The notes below the pieces were generated by a model. That model saw only the letters and a list, made by a program, of their open reading frames with translations, did no database searches and was not told the origin of the DNA. The translations under genes and the position numbers were made by a program. 64,000 nucleotides of DNA from Tillus elongatus (lineage: Eukaryota > Arthropoda > Insecta > Coleoptera > Cleridae): contig OZ023265.1 in the NCBI GenBank assembly GCA_964006375.1, forward strand, positions 8,185,660 through 8,249,659, given 5' to 3'. Below are positions 12,347 to 24,059 of this stretch, in pieces. Numbering within the stretch: position 1 is the stretch's first letter; each line of letters opens with the position of its first letter.

Positions 12347-13050
12347 TAATTGAAAAGCAAACTCCGAAAGTGAAATATCATATGAACCATTTTTTCATTA
12401 TTGTTTTTTGTGATCCCTCTCCATTTTTTCTCACTGATTCATCGATTAACACAGAAATGCTACGATTTCCTTGTTTCTGCCATAAGGTTAAGTCCAACAA
12501 AAATAATGATGAAATATGACAGACACGAACACACGGCCAGACTGTCTTTATATCCGTTGTAAAAACCTATGTGTTGCAAATTTAAAAATTCCTTCCTGTA
12601 ACCGCTGGACCAGGACTTGAAATTTTGGATTAGTTGTATTAACTAGTGGCTAGCACTCAATTATATATCTAGTTTATCCAACGAAACTGATAAACCAGCA
12701 CATTACGTTGCAGAGCTATTTACATTCCAATGAGCGAACATTTGGTTTACAAGGATTATTCTCAGTTGCAGTAATTCGAATGGTAAATCTAAAATTAATT
12801 GGGCCCCAAATACAACATAATCGCGTTTAGAGACCCCGTTGTTGTACAGTTGTACACCACATTGTTTTATGTATATAGCTTTACATGGTTGTGTAACTTG
12901 AACATGATTTTTATCTTTTAACCCTTATTGCATTATGACATGCAAATACTAACTCAACATGTACATGTTCTTTATTATGGTGTAAGTCGATCATGTAGTT
13001 CCTTAAATAGAAAACGCTTTAACTTTCGAAAACACATGTCTCTTTATTAG
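12347..13050. other. No gene seen
   Basis: No supported gene, RNA or repeat. AT-rich. Confidence 0.4.
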
Positions 13051-13055
13051 CGAAT

Positions 13056-13675
13056 TTTTCTTGGGGTTTGTGGATCCAGGGGGGGCTAGGCAGGTTTCTG
13101 AAAACAGTTTTTTGAAAAACGTTCGGGAGCTAAACTGCAAATTTACCGAAAATTCGCTACCAAAACGCTTTAAAAATTCGCTACCAAAGCTTAGGTTAAT
13201 AGCAAATTGAGTTATTGGAATTTGAATGATTTAATGAAAATTCGGTAAATTTGCAGATTAGCTCCCGAACGCTTTTCAACAAATTGTTTTCAGAAACATT
13301 ACTAGGACCCCCCCCCCCTGGATCCACAAACCCCAACAAAAATTTCGTGTTCACACCCCCCACGGAAGTTACGGGACCAGGAGTGAGTAGGGGGGCTGAG
13401 CGGGGTAAGTAGTAAAAAGAAAATATGAGCAGAAAATTCGAATAAAGCGGGTTTGAAAGCCGTCTTTTTCACATCTTGAAGCCATATCCCCCTTAAACCC
13501 TGCCTACCCCGCACAGCACCCCTATTCACTCCCAGTCCCATAACTTTCTTGAGGGGTGTGGATAAGAAATTTTTCTTGTGGTTTGTGCATCCAGGTGGAG
13601 TCCTAGTAATGTTTCTGAAAACAATTTGTTGAAAAGCCTTCGGGAACTGATCTGCAAATTTACCGAATTTTCATT
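13056..13675. mobile_element. Fold-back (inverted-repeat) element
   Basis: A 90-100 bp unit (TGGGGTTTGTGGATCC, GTTTCTGAAAACA, CGTTCGGGAGCTAA, TGCAAATTTACCGAA) appears at 13056-13145 and in similar orientation at 13575-13675, and inverted at 13236-13336. The stretch 13236-13400 is roughly the reverse complement of 13505-13675, including CCCCCCACGGAAGTTACGGG opposite CCATAACTTTCTTGAGGGG. That gives a hairpin with arms of about 165 bp around a spacer of about 105 bp. No open frame with a known domain lies inside. Confidence 0.6.
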
Positions 13676-13679
13676 AAAT

Positions 13680-13842
13680 TCTTCAAATTTCAATAACTCA
13701 ATTTGCTATTAACGTAAGCTTTGTTGGTTAGAAAACCAACATTTAAGTTTATTTTCGGAAAATTTTTATATATTTTAAAACCATAAGTCATTTTGATAAA
13801 ATATAGTACATTGTTTCTACCACATAGGCTATACCGGTCACC
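13680..13842 (+). mobile_element. Block C, 5' part, interrupted by a non-LTR insertion
   Basis: CAATAACTCAATTTGCTATTAA, then TAAGTTTATTTTCGG, ATGGTACATTG-like sequence and ATAGGCTATACCGGTCACC match intact block C copies (for example 48300-48380). The homology stops at the retrotransposon junction and resumes at 16441. Confidence 0.7.
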
Positions 13843-16390
13843 TTCTGACAACAACTTTGTCCAGCTCTCTGACTACCTTTCTGAAAAAACCGACTATCTG
13901 ATTTCTGAATATCCTTCCTCCGAGGTCACTATTCTTGGCGACTTCAATGTCCATAATAAGGAATGGCTAGGATCTTCAAAAACCGATCCACAAGGGAGAG
14001 CAGCGGAGGCCTTTGCAGTCAGCAATTCTTTGGCCAATATGGTACAGCAACCTACTTACTTTCCTCGTATCCCAACACACAGCTCAAATCCCTTGGATCT
14101 CCTTCTTACTACAAATCCTGAATGCTATAAGATATCAGTCACCGCCCCCCTTGGTCGCTCAGACCACGGCATGGTCACTGCTTCCTGTGCAATGCAACCC
14201 GAGGTCACACAGTCATCACACCCACGTATCGTTTGGCACTACAACTCCGCAAACTGGGACGAAATGCGGGATTACTTTTCCTCATTTCCATGGGCGTCTG
14301 TCTGCTTCTCTCATCCTGACCCCTCTGATATCTCACAAAACGTCACCGAAATTATCCAAGCTGGCATGGAATTATTTATTCCACGTACACAGAAAACCTC
14401 TTCAGCCACTCAAAAGCCCTGGTTCTCTAAATCCTGTGACAAGGCCAGACTTGAAAAGGTCAAAGCTCACAAAACGCTTCTACACAATCCCAGTCAAGAA
14501 AATCGTCAAGCATTCAACGACGCAAGAAACCTCTATGTCCGCATTCTTTCTGAGGCAAAAAACTCGTTTAATAACCACATCAAAAACAAAGTCCTCTCAA
14601 GCTCCAACGGCGGCAAACCCTTCTGGACTCTTGCTAAGTCTATTGGGAATAATTTCTGCAAGAGCACGTTCCCACCTCTTGTCTCAGGTGATGAAATTGT
14701 TTCTACCGCCCTGGGCAAGGCTGAACTTTTTGCTTCGTTGTTCGCCGGAAATTCTACTCTCAACCCACCTCCAAATGTTCAACCACCAACAGTCCCCAAT
14801 GTCGCGCATAAAATGACTGATATCATTTTCCAAACTAAAAAGGTACGAAAGATGCTCTCTTCTCTTAATACCAGGAAAGCCTCTGGCCTTGACGAGATCC
14901 CATCAATTGTTCTCAAAAAATGCGCACCAGAACTTGCTCCTGTCCTGACTCGTCTGTTTCAGATATCTTACAATAAAGGCATATTCCCTAGTAACTGGAA
15001 AACTGCTCGAGTACAACCCATCCCCAAGAAAGGATCCAAAGCGCTTCCTAGCAACTACAGGCCTATTTCTCTCCTTTCGGTCATCTCTAAAGTGATGGAA
15101 AAGTATATAAACACCGAACTACTTAAATTCCTTGAAAAACACAGTCTAATCCACGACAGGCAGTATGGATTCCGTCAGCGCAGATCGACTGCCGACCTCC
15201 TTTCCTTTGTCACCCATTCTTGGAACAAGTCTATGGAACAACACGGTGAATCCCAGATTGTTGCTCTAGACATATCCAAAGCATTCGACCAGGTCTGGCA
15301 CGCAGCGCTGCTTAATAAACTTCCGGCCTATGGCCTACCACCAAAACTTTGTACCTGGACAGCAAATTTCCTCTCCAACAGGAGCATATCTGTTGTTGTG
15401 GATGGCCATTCCTCTAAACTGTATCCAATTAATGCAGGAGTTCCTCAAGGTTCAGCTTTAGCCCCTACTTTGTTTCTTCTCCACATCAATGACCTCCTCT
15501 CTAGCACATCCAACCCAGTTCACAGTTACGCGGACGACAGCACCCTCCACTCAAACATACAATATTCTAAGCCTGTCTCTTTAGCCCAATTAGATGAGGA
15601 TCGCAGACTCATGGGGGGTTCTGTATCCGTAGACCTCCAAAAAATATTAGACTGGGGAAGTAGAAATCTTGTACAATTCAACCCCACCAAAACTAAGTCT
15701 TGCTTTCTTTCTCACAAGAGATACAGCAGCCCTAGACCCATCACAATGAACAACCAAGTTATTCAAAGTAATGAGTCCTTTTCTCTTGTTGGCATTACTG
15801 TGGATCGAAATCTTAATTGGCACCAACATGTTACATCAATTGCAGAAGCGGCTGCTAAGAAATTGGGTTTCCTCTTCCGGGCTCGCAAATTCTTTTCACC
15901 AACTAATCTCTATACCTTATACACTTCACAAATAAGGCCAAACCTCGAATACTGCTCCCACATCTGGGGTGCAGCTGCCGCTTCTACACTCGCTATCCTG
16001 GACTCCATTCAAAAGAGAGCTATACGTCTCATCGGTGACCCTACCCTCACCCAAAGGCTTCCATCCCTTGCCCATCGACGTGCCGTTGGTGACCTCTCTC
16101 TCTTTTATAGATATCTGCACGGGCACTGCTCAGAGGAGCTTTCCTCCATAATTCCCCCACCTGCTGCCCCCAGCAGATCTACCAGGGGAACAGAGCGAAT
16201 GCACCCTTTTAACGTCCAGGTCACCAGACATAGAACATCTTGTTATGCCCGCTCTTTTGTCCCGAGGACTTCCAAGTTGTGGAATTCCTTGCCGGCACAT
16301 GTTTTTCCTTCTCCTCCGAACCTCCAAACCTTCAAGTCCAGAATTAACAAGCTGCCTCTTTCCTCCTTGTCAACACCCACGGTACGATAG
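13793..16390 (+). CDS. Non-LTR retrotransposon endonuclease (partial)/reverse transcriptase, 865-codon open frame
   Basis: This is the longest open frame in the window. It encodes the second half of an APE-type endonuclease (LGDFNVH at residues 48-54, RSDH near 122-125) and a complete RT: KASGLDEIP near 362, PIPKKGSKA, YRPISLLSV, motif A DISKAFDQV at 493, motif B GVPQGS near 549, motif C YADD at 579. The C-terminal region contains NLNWHQHV, SQIRPNLEYCSHIWG and RTSCYARSFVPRTSKLWNSL. There is no RNase H domain. The catalytic RT aspartates are intact. The first ~13 codons, including the ATG, lie in the invaded block C element, not in the retrotransposon; the authentic N-terminus (present in the copy at 52289-55465) is lost. 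It should therefore have RT but no complete endonuclease. Family placement (Jockey/CR1-type group) is from motif order only. Confidence 0.85.
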   Translation: MIKYSTLFLPHRLYRSPSDNNFVQLSDYLSEKTDYLISEYPSSEVTILGDFNVHNKEWLGSSKTDPQGRAAEAFAVSNSLANMVQQPTYFPRIPTHSSNPLDLLLTTNPECYKISVTAPLGRSDHGMVTASCAMQPEVTQSSHPRIVWHYNSANWDEMRDYFSSFPWASVCFSHPDPSDISQNVTEIIQAGMELFIPRTQKTSSATQKPWFSKSCDKARLEKVKAHKTLLHNPSQENRQAFNDARNLYVRILSEAKNSFNNHIKNKVLSSSNGGKPFWTLAKSIGNNFCKSTFPPLVSGDEIVSTALGKAELFASLFAGNSTLNPPPNVQPPTVPNVAHKMTDIIFQTKKVRKMLSSLNTRKASGLDEIPSIVLKKCAPELAPVLTRLFQISYNKGIFPSNWKTARVQPIPKKGSKALPSNYRPISLLSVISKVMEKYINTELLKFLEKHSLIHDRQYGFRQRRSTADLLSFVTHSWNKSMEQHGESQIVALDISKAFDQVWHAALLNKLPAYGLPPKLCTWTANFLSNRSISVVVDGHSSKLYPINAGVPQGSALAPTLFLLHINDLLSSTSNPVHSYADDSTLHSNIQYSKPVSLAQLDEDRRLMGGSVSVDLQKILDWGSRNLVQFNPTKTKSCFLSHKRYSSPRPITMNNQVIQSNESFSLVGITVDRNLNWHQHVTSIAEAAAKKLGFLFRARKFFSPTNLYTLYTSQIRPNLEYCSHIWGAAAASTLAILDSIQKRAIRLIGDPTLTQRLPSLAHRRAVGDLSLFYRYLHGHCSEELSSIIPPPAAPSRSTRGTERMHPFNVQVTRHRTSCYARSFVPRTSKLWNSLPAHVFPSPPNLQTFKSRINKLPLSSLSTPTVR

Positions 16391-16440
16391 TATTTAGGCT
16401 GTAAGCCCTCGTGGTGTGTTGTTGACAATAAAAAAAAAAT
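13833..16440 (+). mobile_element. Non-LTR retrotransposon copy 3, 5'-truncated, with uninterrupted ORF
   Basis: The retroelement starts inside its endonuclease coding region and ends with TGTTGTTGACAATAAAAA and a poly-A run at 16431-16439. Both flanks are block C, so it inserted into that element. At the 5' junction ACCGGTCACC (13833-13842) belongs to both the target and the retrotransposon, that is, a microhomology junction. No clear target-site duplication is visible. Confidence 0.85.
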
Positions 16441-16702
16441 CAGATTGACGCCTGTTCGCACTTACTATTGAAAACATTTTTATGGAAATTCACTTCCATA
16501 ACACATTTACCGCATCTAGACTTTTGAAAAATGTTTATATATTTTCAAACAATAAATTTATTTCGATGAAATATGGTACATTGTTTCTACTATATAGGAA
16601 ACCAAGTTTGATGCCTGCTTTCAACAAAGAAAAACATTTGCTATTAAAAATATTTTAAAGAAAATTCGCTACCATAACGCACTTGCTGCGTCCAGAGATT
16701 TT
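16441..16702 (+). mobile_element. Block C, 3' part, followed by a second block C 3' part
   Basis: 16441-16520 (GATTGACGCCTG, ACTATTGAAAACATTTTTATG, CACTTCCATAACACATTT) completes the block C copy interrupted at 13842. Directly after it, 16524-16702 repeats the second half of block C (TTTCAAACAATAAATTTATT, TGATGCCTGCTTTC, CTACCATAACGCACTTGC, TGCGTCCAGAG). Two terminal blocks therefore stand in tandem. Confidence 0.65.
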
Positions 16703-16856
16703 TATATTATTAGGGCGGTATGCATTTTTGAAATACAGAAATATGGAAGACTGAATAAGAATCAGTGTTATAATGAAGTCTAACTAACCCAAATATGCCT
16801 GAAAATGTTTGGCCAAAAACAATTATTTACTTTATTGTGTTTATCTTAGAAAGTAC

Positions 16857-17090
16857 AGGCCGAATAGCCTAGTTCGCGAGGTGAGTAACCTCTAGAATCG
16901 GATTAGGAGGTCGCGAGTTCAAGTCCCGTATTCAGACAGTCGGCCCTTTTCACTCGAATATGGAAAGACCGGCTTCTGATGATGGGTGGTTTTTGTCTAT
17001 ATGTGTATGTAACCTCCCCCGGCACAAGTCAAAGATTTCTGGGTGCGTAGTTTGTCTACTGTGGTGTTATTTATTTATTTATTATAGAAA
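16857..17090 (+). mobile_element. tRNA-derived SINE candidate
   Basis: The head shows an A-box-like TAGCCTAGTTCGCGAGG and a B-box-like GCGAGTTCAAGTCCC 45 bases apart, as in RNA polymerase III promoters. The body contains AACCTCCCCCGGCACAAG and ends in an (ATTT)n tail (17070-17088). No second copy was found in this window, so the family assignment is tentative. A weak relative may lie at 30660-30790 (-). Confidence 0.45.
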
Positions 17091-17164
17091 TTTCAAGAAA
17101 GCTCTAAAAGTTCACTAAGAAATCAAAGATGTCCTTTAAAGCTATACCCCAATTACGAGCAATT

Positions 17165-18704
17165 ACCAGCAATTGTTCTCAAAAAATGCGCACCAGAACT
17201 TGCTCCTGTCCTGACTCGTCTGTTTCAGACATCTTACAATAGAGGCATATTCCCTAGTAACTGGAAAACAGCTCGAGTATAACTCGTCCCCAAGAAAAGA
17301 TCCAAGGCGCTTCCTAGCAACTACAGGCCTATTTCTCTCCTTTCAGTCGTCTCTGAAGTGATGGAAAAGTATATAAACACCGAATTACAAAAATTTCTTG
17401 AAAAACACAGTCTAATCCACGACAGGCAGTATGGATTCCGTCAGCGCAGATCGACTGCCGACCTCCTTTCCTTTGTCACCCATTCTTGGAACAAGTCTAT
17501 GGAACAACACGGTGAATCACATATTGTTGCTCTAGACATATCCAAAGCATTCGACCAGGTCTGGCACGCAGCGCTGCTTAATAAACTTCCGGCCTATGGC
17601 CTACCAGCAAAACTCTGTATGTGGACAGCAAATTTCCTCTCCAACAGGAGCATATCTGTTGTTGTGGATGGCCATTCCTCTAAACTGTATCCAATTAATG
17701 CAGGAGTTCCTCAAGGTTCAGCTTTAGCCCCTACTTTGTTTCTTCTCCACATCAATGACCTCCTCTCGAGCACATCCAACCCAGTTCACAGCTACGCGGA
17801 CGACAGCACCCTCCATTCAAATATACAATATTCTAAGCCTGTCTCTTTAGCCCAATTAAATGAGGATCGCAGACTCATGGAGGGTTCTGTCTCCGTGGAT
17901 CTCCAAAAAATATTAGACTGGGGAAGTAGAAATCTTGTACAATTCAACCCCACCAAAACTAAGTCTTGCTTCCTTTCTCACAAGAGATACACCAGCACTA
18001 CACCCATTACAATGAACAACCAAGTTATTCAAAGTAATGAGTCCTTTTCTCTTGTTGGCATTTCTGTGGATCGAAATCTTAATTGGCACCAACATGTCAC
18101 ATCAATTGCAGAAGCTGCTGCTAAGAAATTAGGTTTCCTCTTCCGGGCTCGCAAATACTTTTCACCAGCTAATCCCTATACCTTATATACTTCACAAATA
18201 AGGCCAAACCTCGAATACTGCTCCCACATCTGGGGTGCCGCTGCCGCTTCTACACTCGCTATCCTGGACTCCATTCAAAAGAGAGCTATACGTCTCATCA
18301 GTGACCCTATCCTCACCCAAAGGCTGCCATCCCTTGCCCACCGACGTGCCGTTGGTGACCTCTCTCTCTTTTATAGATATCTGCACGGGTACTGCTCAGA
18401 GGAGCTTTCCTCCATAGTTCCCCCACCTGCTGCCCCCAACAGATCCACCAGGGGAACAGAGCGAATGCAACCTTTTACTGTCCAGGTCACCAGACATAGA
18501 ACATCTTGATATGCCCGCTCTTTTGTCCCGAGGACTTCCAAGTTGTGGAATTCCTTGCCGGCACATGTTTTTCCTTCTCCTCCGAACCTCCAAACCTTCA
18601 AGTCCAGAATTAACAAGCTGCCTCTTTCCTCCTTGTCAACACCCACCGTACGATAGTATTTAGGCTGTAAGCCCTCGTTGTGTGTTGTTGAAATTTAAAA
18701 AAAG
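17165..18704 (+). pseudogene. Non-LTR retrotransposon copy 4 (5'-truncated)
   Basis: RT from PAIVLKKCAPELAPVLTRLF to the C-terminal end, then a 3' end TGTTGTTGAAATTTAAAAAAA. Two nonsense changes break one otherwise continuous frame: a Gln codon to TAA at about 17279 (before LVPKK) and a Cys codon to TGA at 18507-18509 (HRTS*). Motif A DISKAFDQV, motif B GVPQGS and motif C YADD are intact. Together with copy 3 it is the least decayed member. Confidence 0.9.
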
Positions 18705-19710
18705 TGTCTACACAATAAGCCTGAGGCTTGTGATGTATATTAACATAATTTAATAAAATTCCACCAAAAACTGTTTGAAAACTTCATCCAAATGTAACAA
18801 ACTTCTAATTTTGACATACCAAATTTGTTTGGCTTCTACTTGTTCCATCTAATGAACCAGTCTTTGTCTTCACTCTTCATTGATTTTAATCCTTTCCCAA
18901 TACTTTCCAAACTAAAATTCTTTGTTTATAGCCGATATTTTCATCCAAATTGTTATTTTGAATTTAACTAAATATGACAAATTATTTTGACAAATGTTAT
19001 AATAGTAATGATTAAGATTTGTGGATTTGAGTGTGTGGAAGATAATCCATTTTTAAGACACCCGACCTCCTTTAGCGAGGAAATTAGGGTAGTGCACTAA
19101 TTACTACCTGCCATTACAACCCTTATTGCCACTCATCATGAAAACGATGCTTTAGTTTGTTTTCTTAATGGGGTTCTCATAGGATCCATTAGATTAAGAA
19201 GTATAAAAGACGAGATTGCAAATTGTAGATAAAAAACATTCACGCCCTACTTTTTACAACCTCTTATATCTTGTAGTAATCCCTGTTAGCATAGAAATCT
19301 AATTTTCTTAAGTACGTACTTTGATAAATTATTCCGATGAATAAAGTATTACAACAGTCATTATTGTTACCGGGGATCTAATATTAAGTTATGATTCTGA
19401 TTCTACATTATACAATCTGTTCTAAGTTTTGGGTTATTAGTTTTCAAGAAAGAGTTAAATGTTTAATGAGATCTGCAATCAGATTTCTTTTTTTTTGTGT
19501 AAATGGCATACTTTGCAGTAATTATTCTCAAAAAAAAACGAATTGATTAATAATATGATGAAAGGAAAACCAAAGTAATTTTTTTCGTTCAAACTGTGGA
19601 AAGTTTCTTCGAGATCAACATTTATATTTTTGCTTTTACTTTGTAAATAACATGAGAAGGAAACTGTTGATCGCACCACAATAGAACAATTCCTAAATTA
19701 ATATTATGTT
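18705..19710. other. No gene seen
   Basis: AT-rich sequence without a supported frame or repeat family. No splice-linked exons were recognised. Confidence 0.4.
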
Positions 19711-19740
19711 AGAGGCTCGGTGGTTCAGTGGTAAAAATTT
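19711..19740 (+). repeat. tRNA-head fragment of the 340-bp SINE family
   Basis: AGAGGCTCGGTGGTTCAGTG matches the 5' head of the SINE copies at 45140-45479 (-) and 58401-58746 (+), then the similarity stops. Confidence 0.4.
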
Positions 19741-19780
19741 ATTGTTTGTTGTTGCCCTTGCTTGGTGAAACGTGTCCATA

Positions 19781-19855
19781 CTACATACAGACTTGGAGAC
19801 TACTTCTCTGGCTTCACTGTGAAGCCAGAGAAGTAGTCTCCAAGTCTGTATGTAG
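19781..19855. repeat. Perfect palindrome, 37-bp arms, 1-base spacer
   Basis: The left arm 19781-19817 (starting CTACATACAGACTTGG) is the exact reverse complement of 19819-19855 with a single T between. The same 37-mer occurs once, with one mismatch, at 1857-1893 next to a Penelope-like fragment. Penelope-like elements often lie beside inverted partial copies of their terminal repeat, which could explain it. Confidence 0.95.
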
Positions 19856-19861
19856 AATTTA

Positions 19862-20098
19862 TTGTACCAATGTCTTTTTTTCTCCCTCAGAGCTCGTCCG
19901 CGGCTTTGCTGCCCCGATAGCACTGCAGCCCTTGGCCTATTGTGCATTACCCTCCACCTTAAGCTCGATCTCAACGACAGAAGTGATTTGAAAAATCATC
20001 CGCTGCCGGTGAGTCTCGAACCGTCGTCCCCCGAATCCGAGTTGGGAAGTTTTACTCGATTTTCCGACACGGCCACTGCCACGGCAGCGCTCAATGTC
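19862..20098 (-). mobile_element. tRNA-derived SINE with a LINE-like 3' tail
   Basis: Reading the minus strand, the head (about 20098-20000) has pairing acceptor-like ends GCTGCCG / CGGCAGC, a D-arm-like TGGCAGTGGCC and a B-box-like GGTTCGAGACTC. The 3' part (about 19940-19862: GCAGTGCTATCGGGGCAGC, AAAGCCGCGG, GAGCTCTGAGGGAG, A-run) closely matches the 3' end of the LINE at 31243-31836 (GCAGTCCTATCGGGGCGGC, AAAACCGCGG). This is the classical design of a SINE mobilised by a partner LINE. Confidence 0.6.
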
Positions 20099-20198
20099 TT
20101 AGGTTAGATTTATATAAACATGTGTACCTATAAGTGTAGCTCATAAGTATTCCACAAATGTATAGATTATTATTGTATATGTAAACTAACACATTAGT

Positions 20199-20777
20199 AT
20201 TTTTTTTTCAGCAACACACGAAGGTTTGGAGGTTCGGAGTAGAAGGAAAAACATGTTCCGACAAGGAATTCCACAACTTGGAAGTCCTAGGGACAAAAGA
20301 GCGGGCATAGCAAGATGTTCTTTGTCTGGTGACCTGGACAGTAAAATGGTGCATTCGCTCTGTTCCCCTGGTAGATTTGTTGGGGGCAGCAGGTGGAGAA
20401 ACTATAAAAGAAAGCTCCTCCGAGCAGTGCCCGTCCAGATATCTGTAAAAGAGAGAGAGGTCACCAACGGCACGTGGGTGGGCAAGAGATGGCAGCCTTT
20501 GGGTAAGGGTAGGGTCACCGATGAGACATATAGCTCTCTTCTGAATGGAGTCCAGGATAGTGAGCGTAGAAGCGGCAGCGGCACCCCAGATGTGGGAGCA
20601 ATATTCGAGATTTGGCCTTATTTCTGAAGTATATAAGGTATAGAGATTAGCTGGTGAAAAGTATTTGCGAGCCCGGAAGAGGAAACCTAATTTATTAGCA
20701 GCCGCTTCTGCAATTAATGTGACATGTTGGTGCCAATTGAGATTTTGATCCATAGAAATGCCAACAAGTAACAAAAA
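20199..20777 (-). pseudogene. Non-LTR retrotransposon copy 5 (3' end only)
   Basis: Poly-T at 20199-20208 marks the 3' end. The frame 20208-20813 covers only the C-terminal region from DQNLNWHQHVTLIAEAAANK to NLQTF. The first ~18 codons of that frame (MENNNSVEIKKEFL) come from flanking DNA. No RT motifs remain. Confidence 0.85.
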
Positions 20778-21425
20778 TTCTTTCTTGATTTCAACAGAGT
20801 TGTTATTTTCCAAGTAGTTAGCACTTCTGATACCAATGGATCAATCCTATAACAACAGATGAAGCATGTTCCTTGGGCATTCAACTGTATAGTTTTTTAG
20901 TCCTGTTTGACAAGACAAGTATGTAAGTTTGCCATCTTGGCGCTTTTTTATGTTTCATAACACGGTAAAAAAAACTCGCTTCTGTTTCAATTCCCATTCA
21001 TTTGATGAGTTTGATGTTCTCTGAAAGTTTCTTCTCAGCTGCATGGCTTGCTGATGTTTGTGCTCTTTGCTTTCGCTCCTGTTGTTGTCTTCAGCTTGAA
21101 CTTAAATTTTGGAGAATTTTTTAAGCTTTTATGATTTTTAGTGTTAGACGTATTGTAATTTTTTTGAAAGTCTAGAGACAAATTAGCTTTTCTTGTGTTT
21201 CAATTTGACTTGTAGTTGTTTTTCATTTTGTTGCATGTAGTACTTAGTGACTGTATACTTGTGATCTTATAGCTTTGTAGCTTGACATTTTAACCATTAA
21301 CCTTTTTTGACTTAGTGTTGGGGTTAGCTGTTGTTACCTCATTTTATCTTATATTCCCGCGTTGTACCCTCGCAGAAGTAGCCTACCGGAAAACTCAGTT
21401 CTTCTGACAAGCCTTTTATAAATTA
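20778..21425. other. No coding gene seen; may include upstream part of a Penelope-like terminal repeat
   Basis: No supported frame. The stretch 21330-21425 leads into the hammerhead-like motif and could belong to the same terminal repeat, but I see no diagnostic feature. Confidence 0.35.
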
Positions 21426-21430
21426 TAGAT

Positions 21431-21474
21431 TCCCCTGCGGATGGCCTGTTTGGTAAGGTCGAAACGCGTCGGGA
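21431..21474 (+). ncRNA. Hammerhead-like motif
   Basis: UCCC..GGGA can form stem I. CUGCGGA replaces the core CUGANGA (one mismatch). GGCCU/AGGUC form stem II with one G-U pair, followed by GAAA, palindromic CGCG and UC at the expected cleavage site. Downstream, AAAGTATTTGT..AAAGGCCTTTTAT resembles the sequence downstream of the motifs at 48817-48856 and 56005-56043, so the three belong to one repeat family. Confidence 0.45.
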
Positions 21475-21932
21475 CAAGGAATAAAGTATTTGTTTGGAAA
21501 GAAAAGGCCTTTTATTCATCACCAAAAAAAAAAAATCTTAAAATTAAATTGTTGACGTTCAGAAATTTTAATAGCCAAATTTGAAGCTGAAATTTTACTT
21601 TCTTCCAGTTTTTTGTGCTTAAGTTTTTAGCCAGACACCTGTCTTACTTATAAGAAGCTTGATTTTTCTGTATAAGCCGTTACTGCCCTAAGGCGCTTAC
21701 TACGTTCTTTAGTTTATTATTATTTAAATATCAATTATGACCAAATGTATACAAAGCCATTTTAGAATGTTTGCTTTTTTAATTAAAAATGGTTTTTATT
21801 TCCATGACTTGCTAGCTAAACGTTTAAATTAGGAAAACATTTCTTCAAAAAAATTATCATGTATTGCGTTATGTTTCATTATGTTTTTGCTGGGGGGGGG
21901 TCAGACAATTAAATAAAATTAAAAATAAAAGT

Positions 21933-23735
<1,803 letters not shown>

Positions 23736-24059
23736 TTAGTGTATTCCGTACATGCAAATTATATCTATTTTGATTGAGATTATGCAAAAGAGTTTAAAAA
23801 AAACAAAGACCGCTAAAACTGTTAATAGAATAAATTCTGTACCAGCAGACGAATAAAAAAATGTAAACATTCAAAATTTTTCCTATTTAATATCTTGCGG
23901 CCCTTAAAATTACGCTTTTTAAACTTTATAAGAACATTGTTTATCCGAAAGTTCTTCATTAATTTCTCATTAGTTAATTATTTTTATCTCAAACCCATTA
24001 AAGAACCCCACACGCGTCGCAATCTCATCTGTCTGTATTTAATAATAAATTAAGTTTCG

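Noticed and set aside
14013..14816. 267-codon frame inside the long RT frame, and the many antisense frames of the non-LTR copies
   Set aside because: They lie in other frames of clearly coding RT or endonuclease sequence and repeat in all copies of the family.
20005..20098. tRNA-like head as a functional tRNA gene
   Set aside because: The anticodon arm does not form properly and no T-run terminator follows; it is continuous with a LINE-like tail, so a SINE head is more likely.
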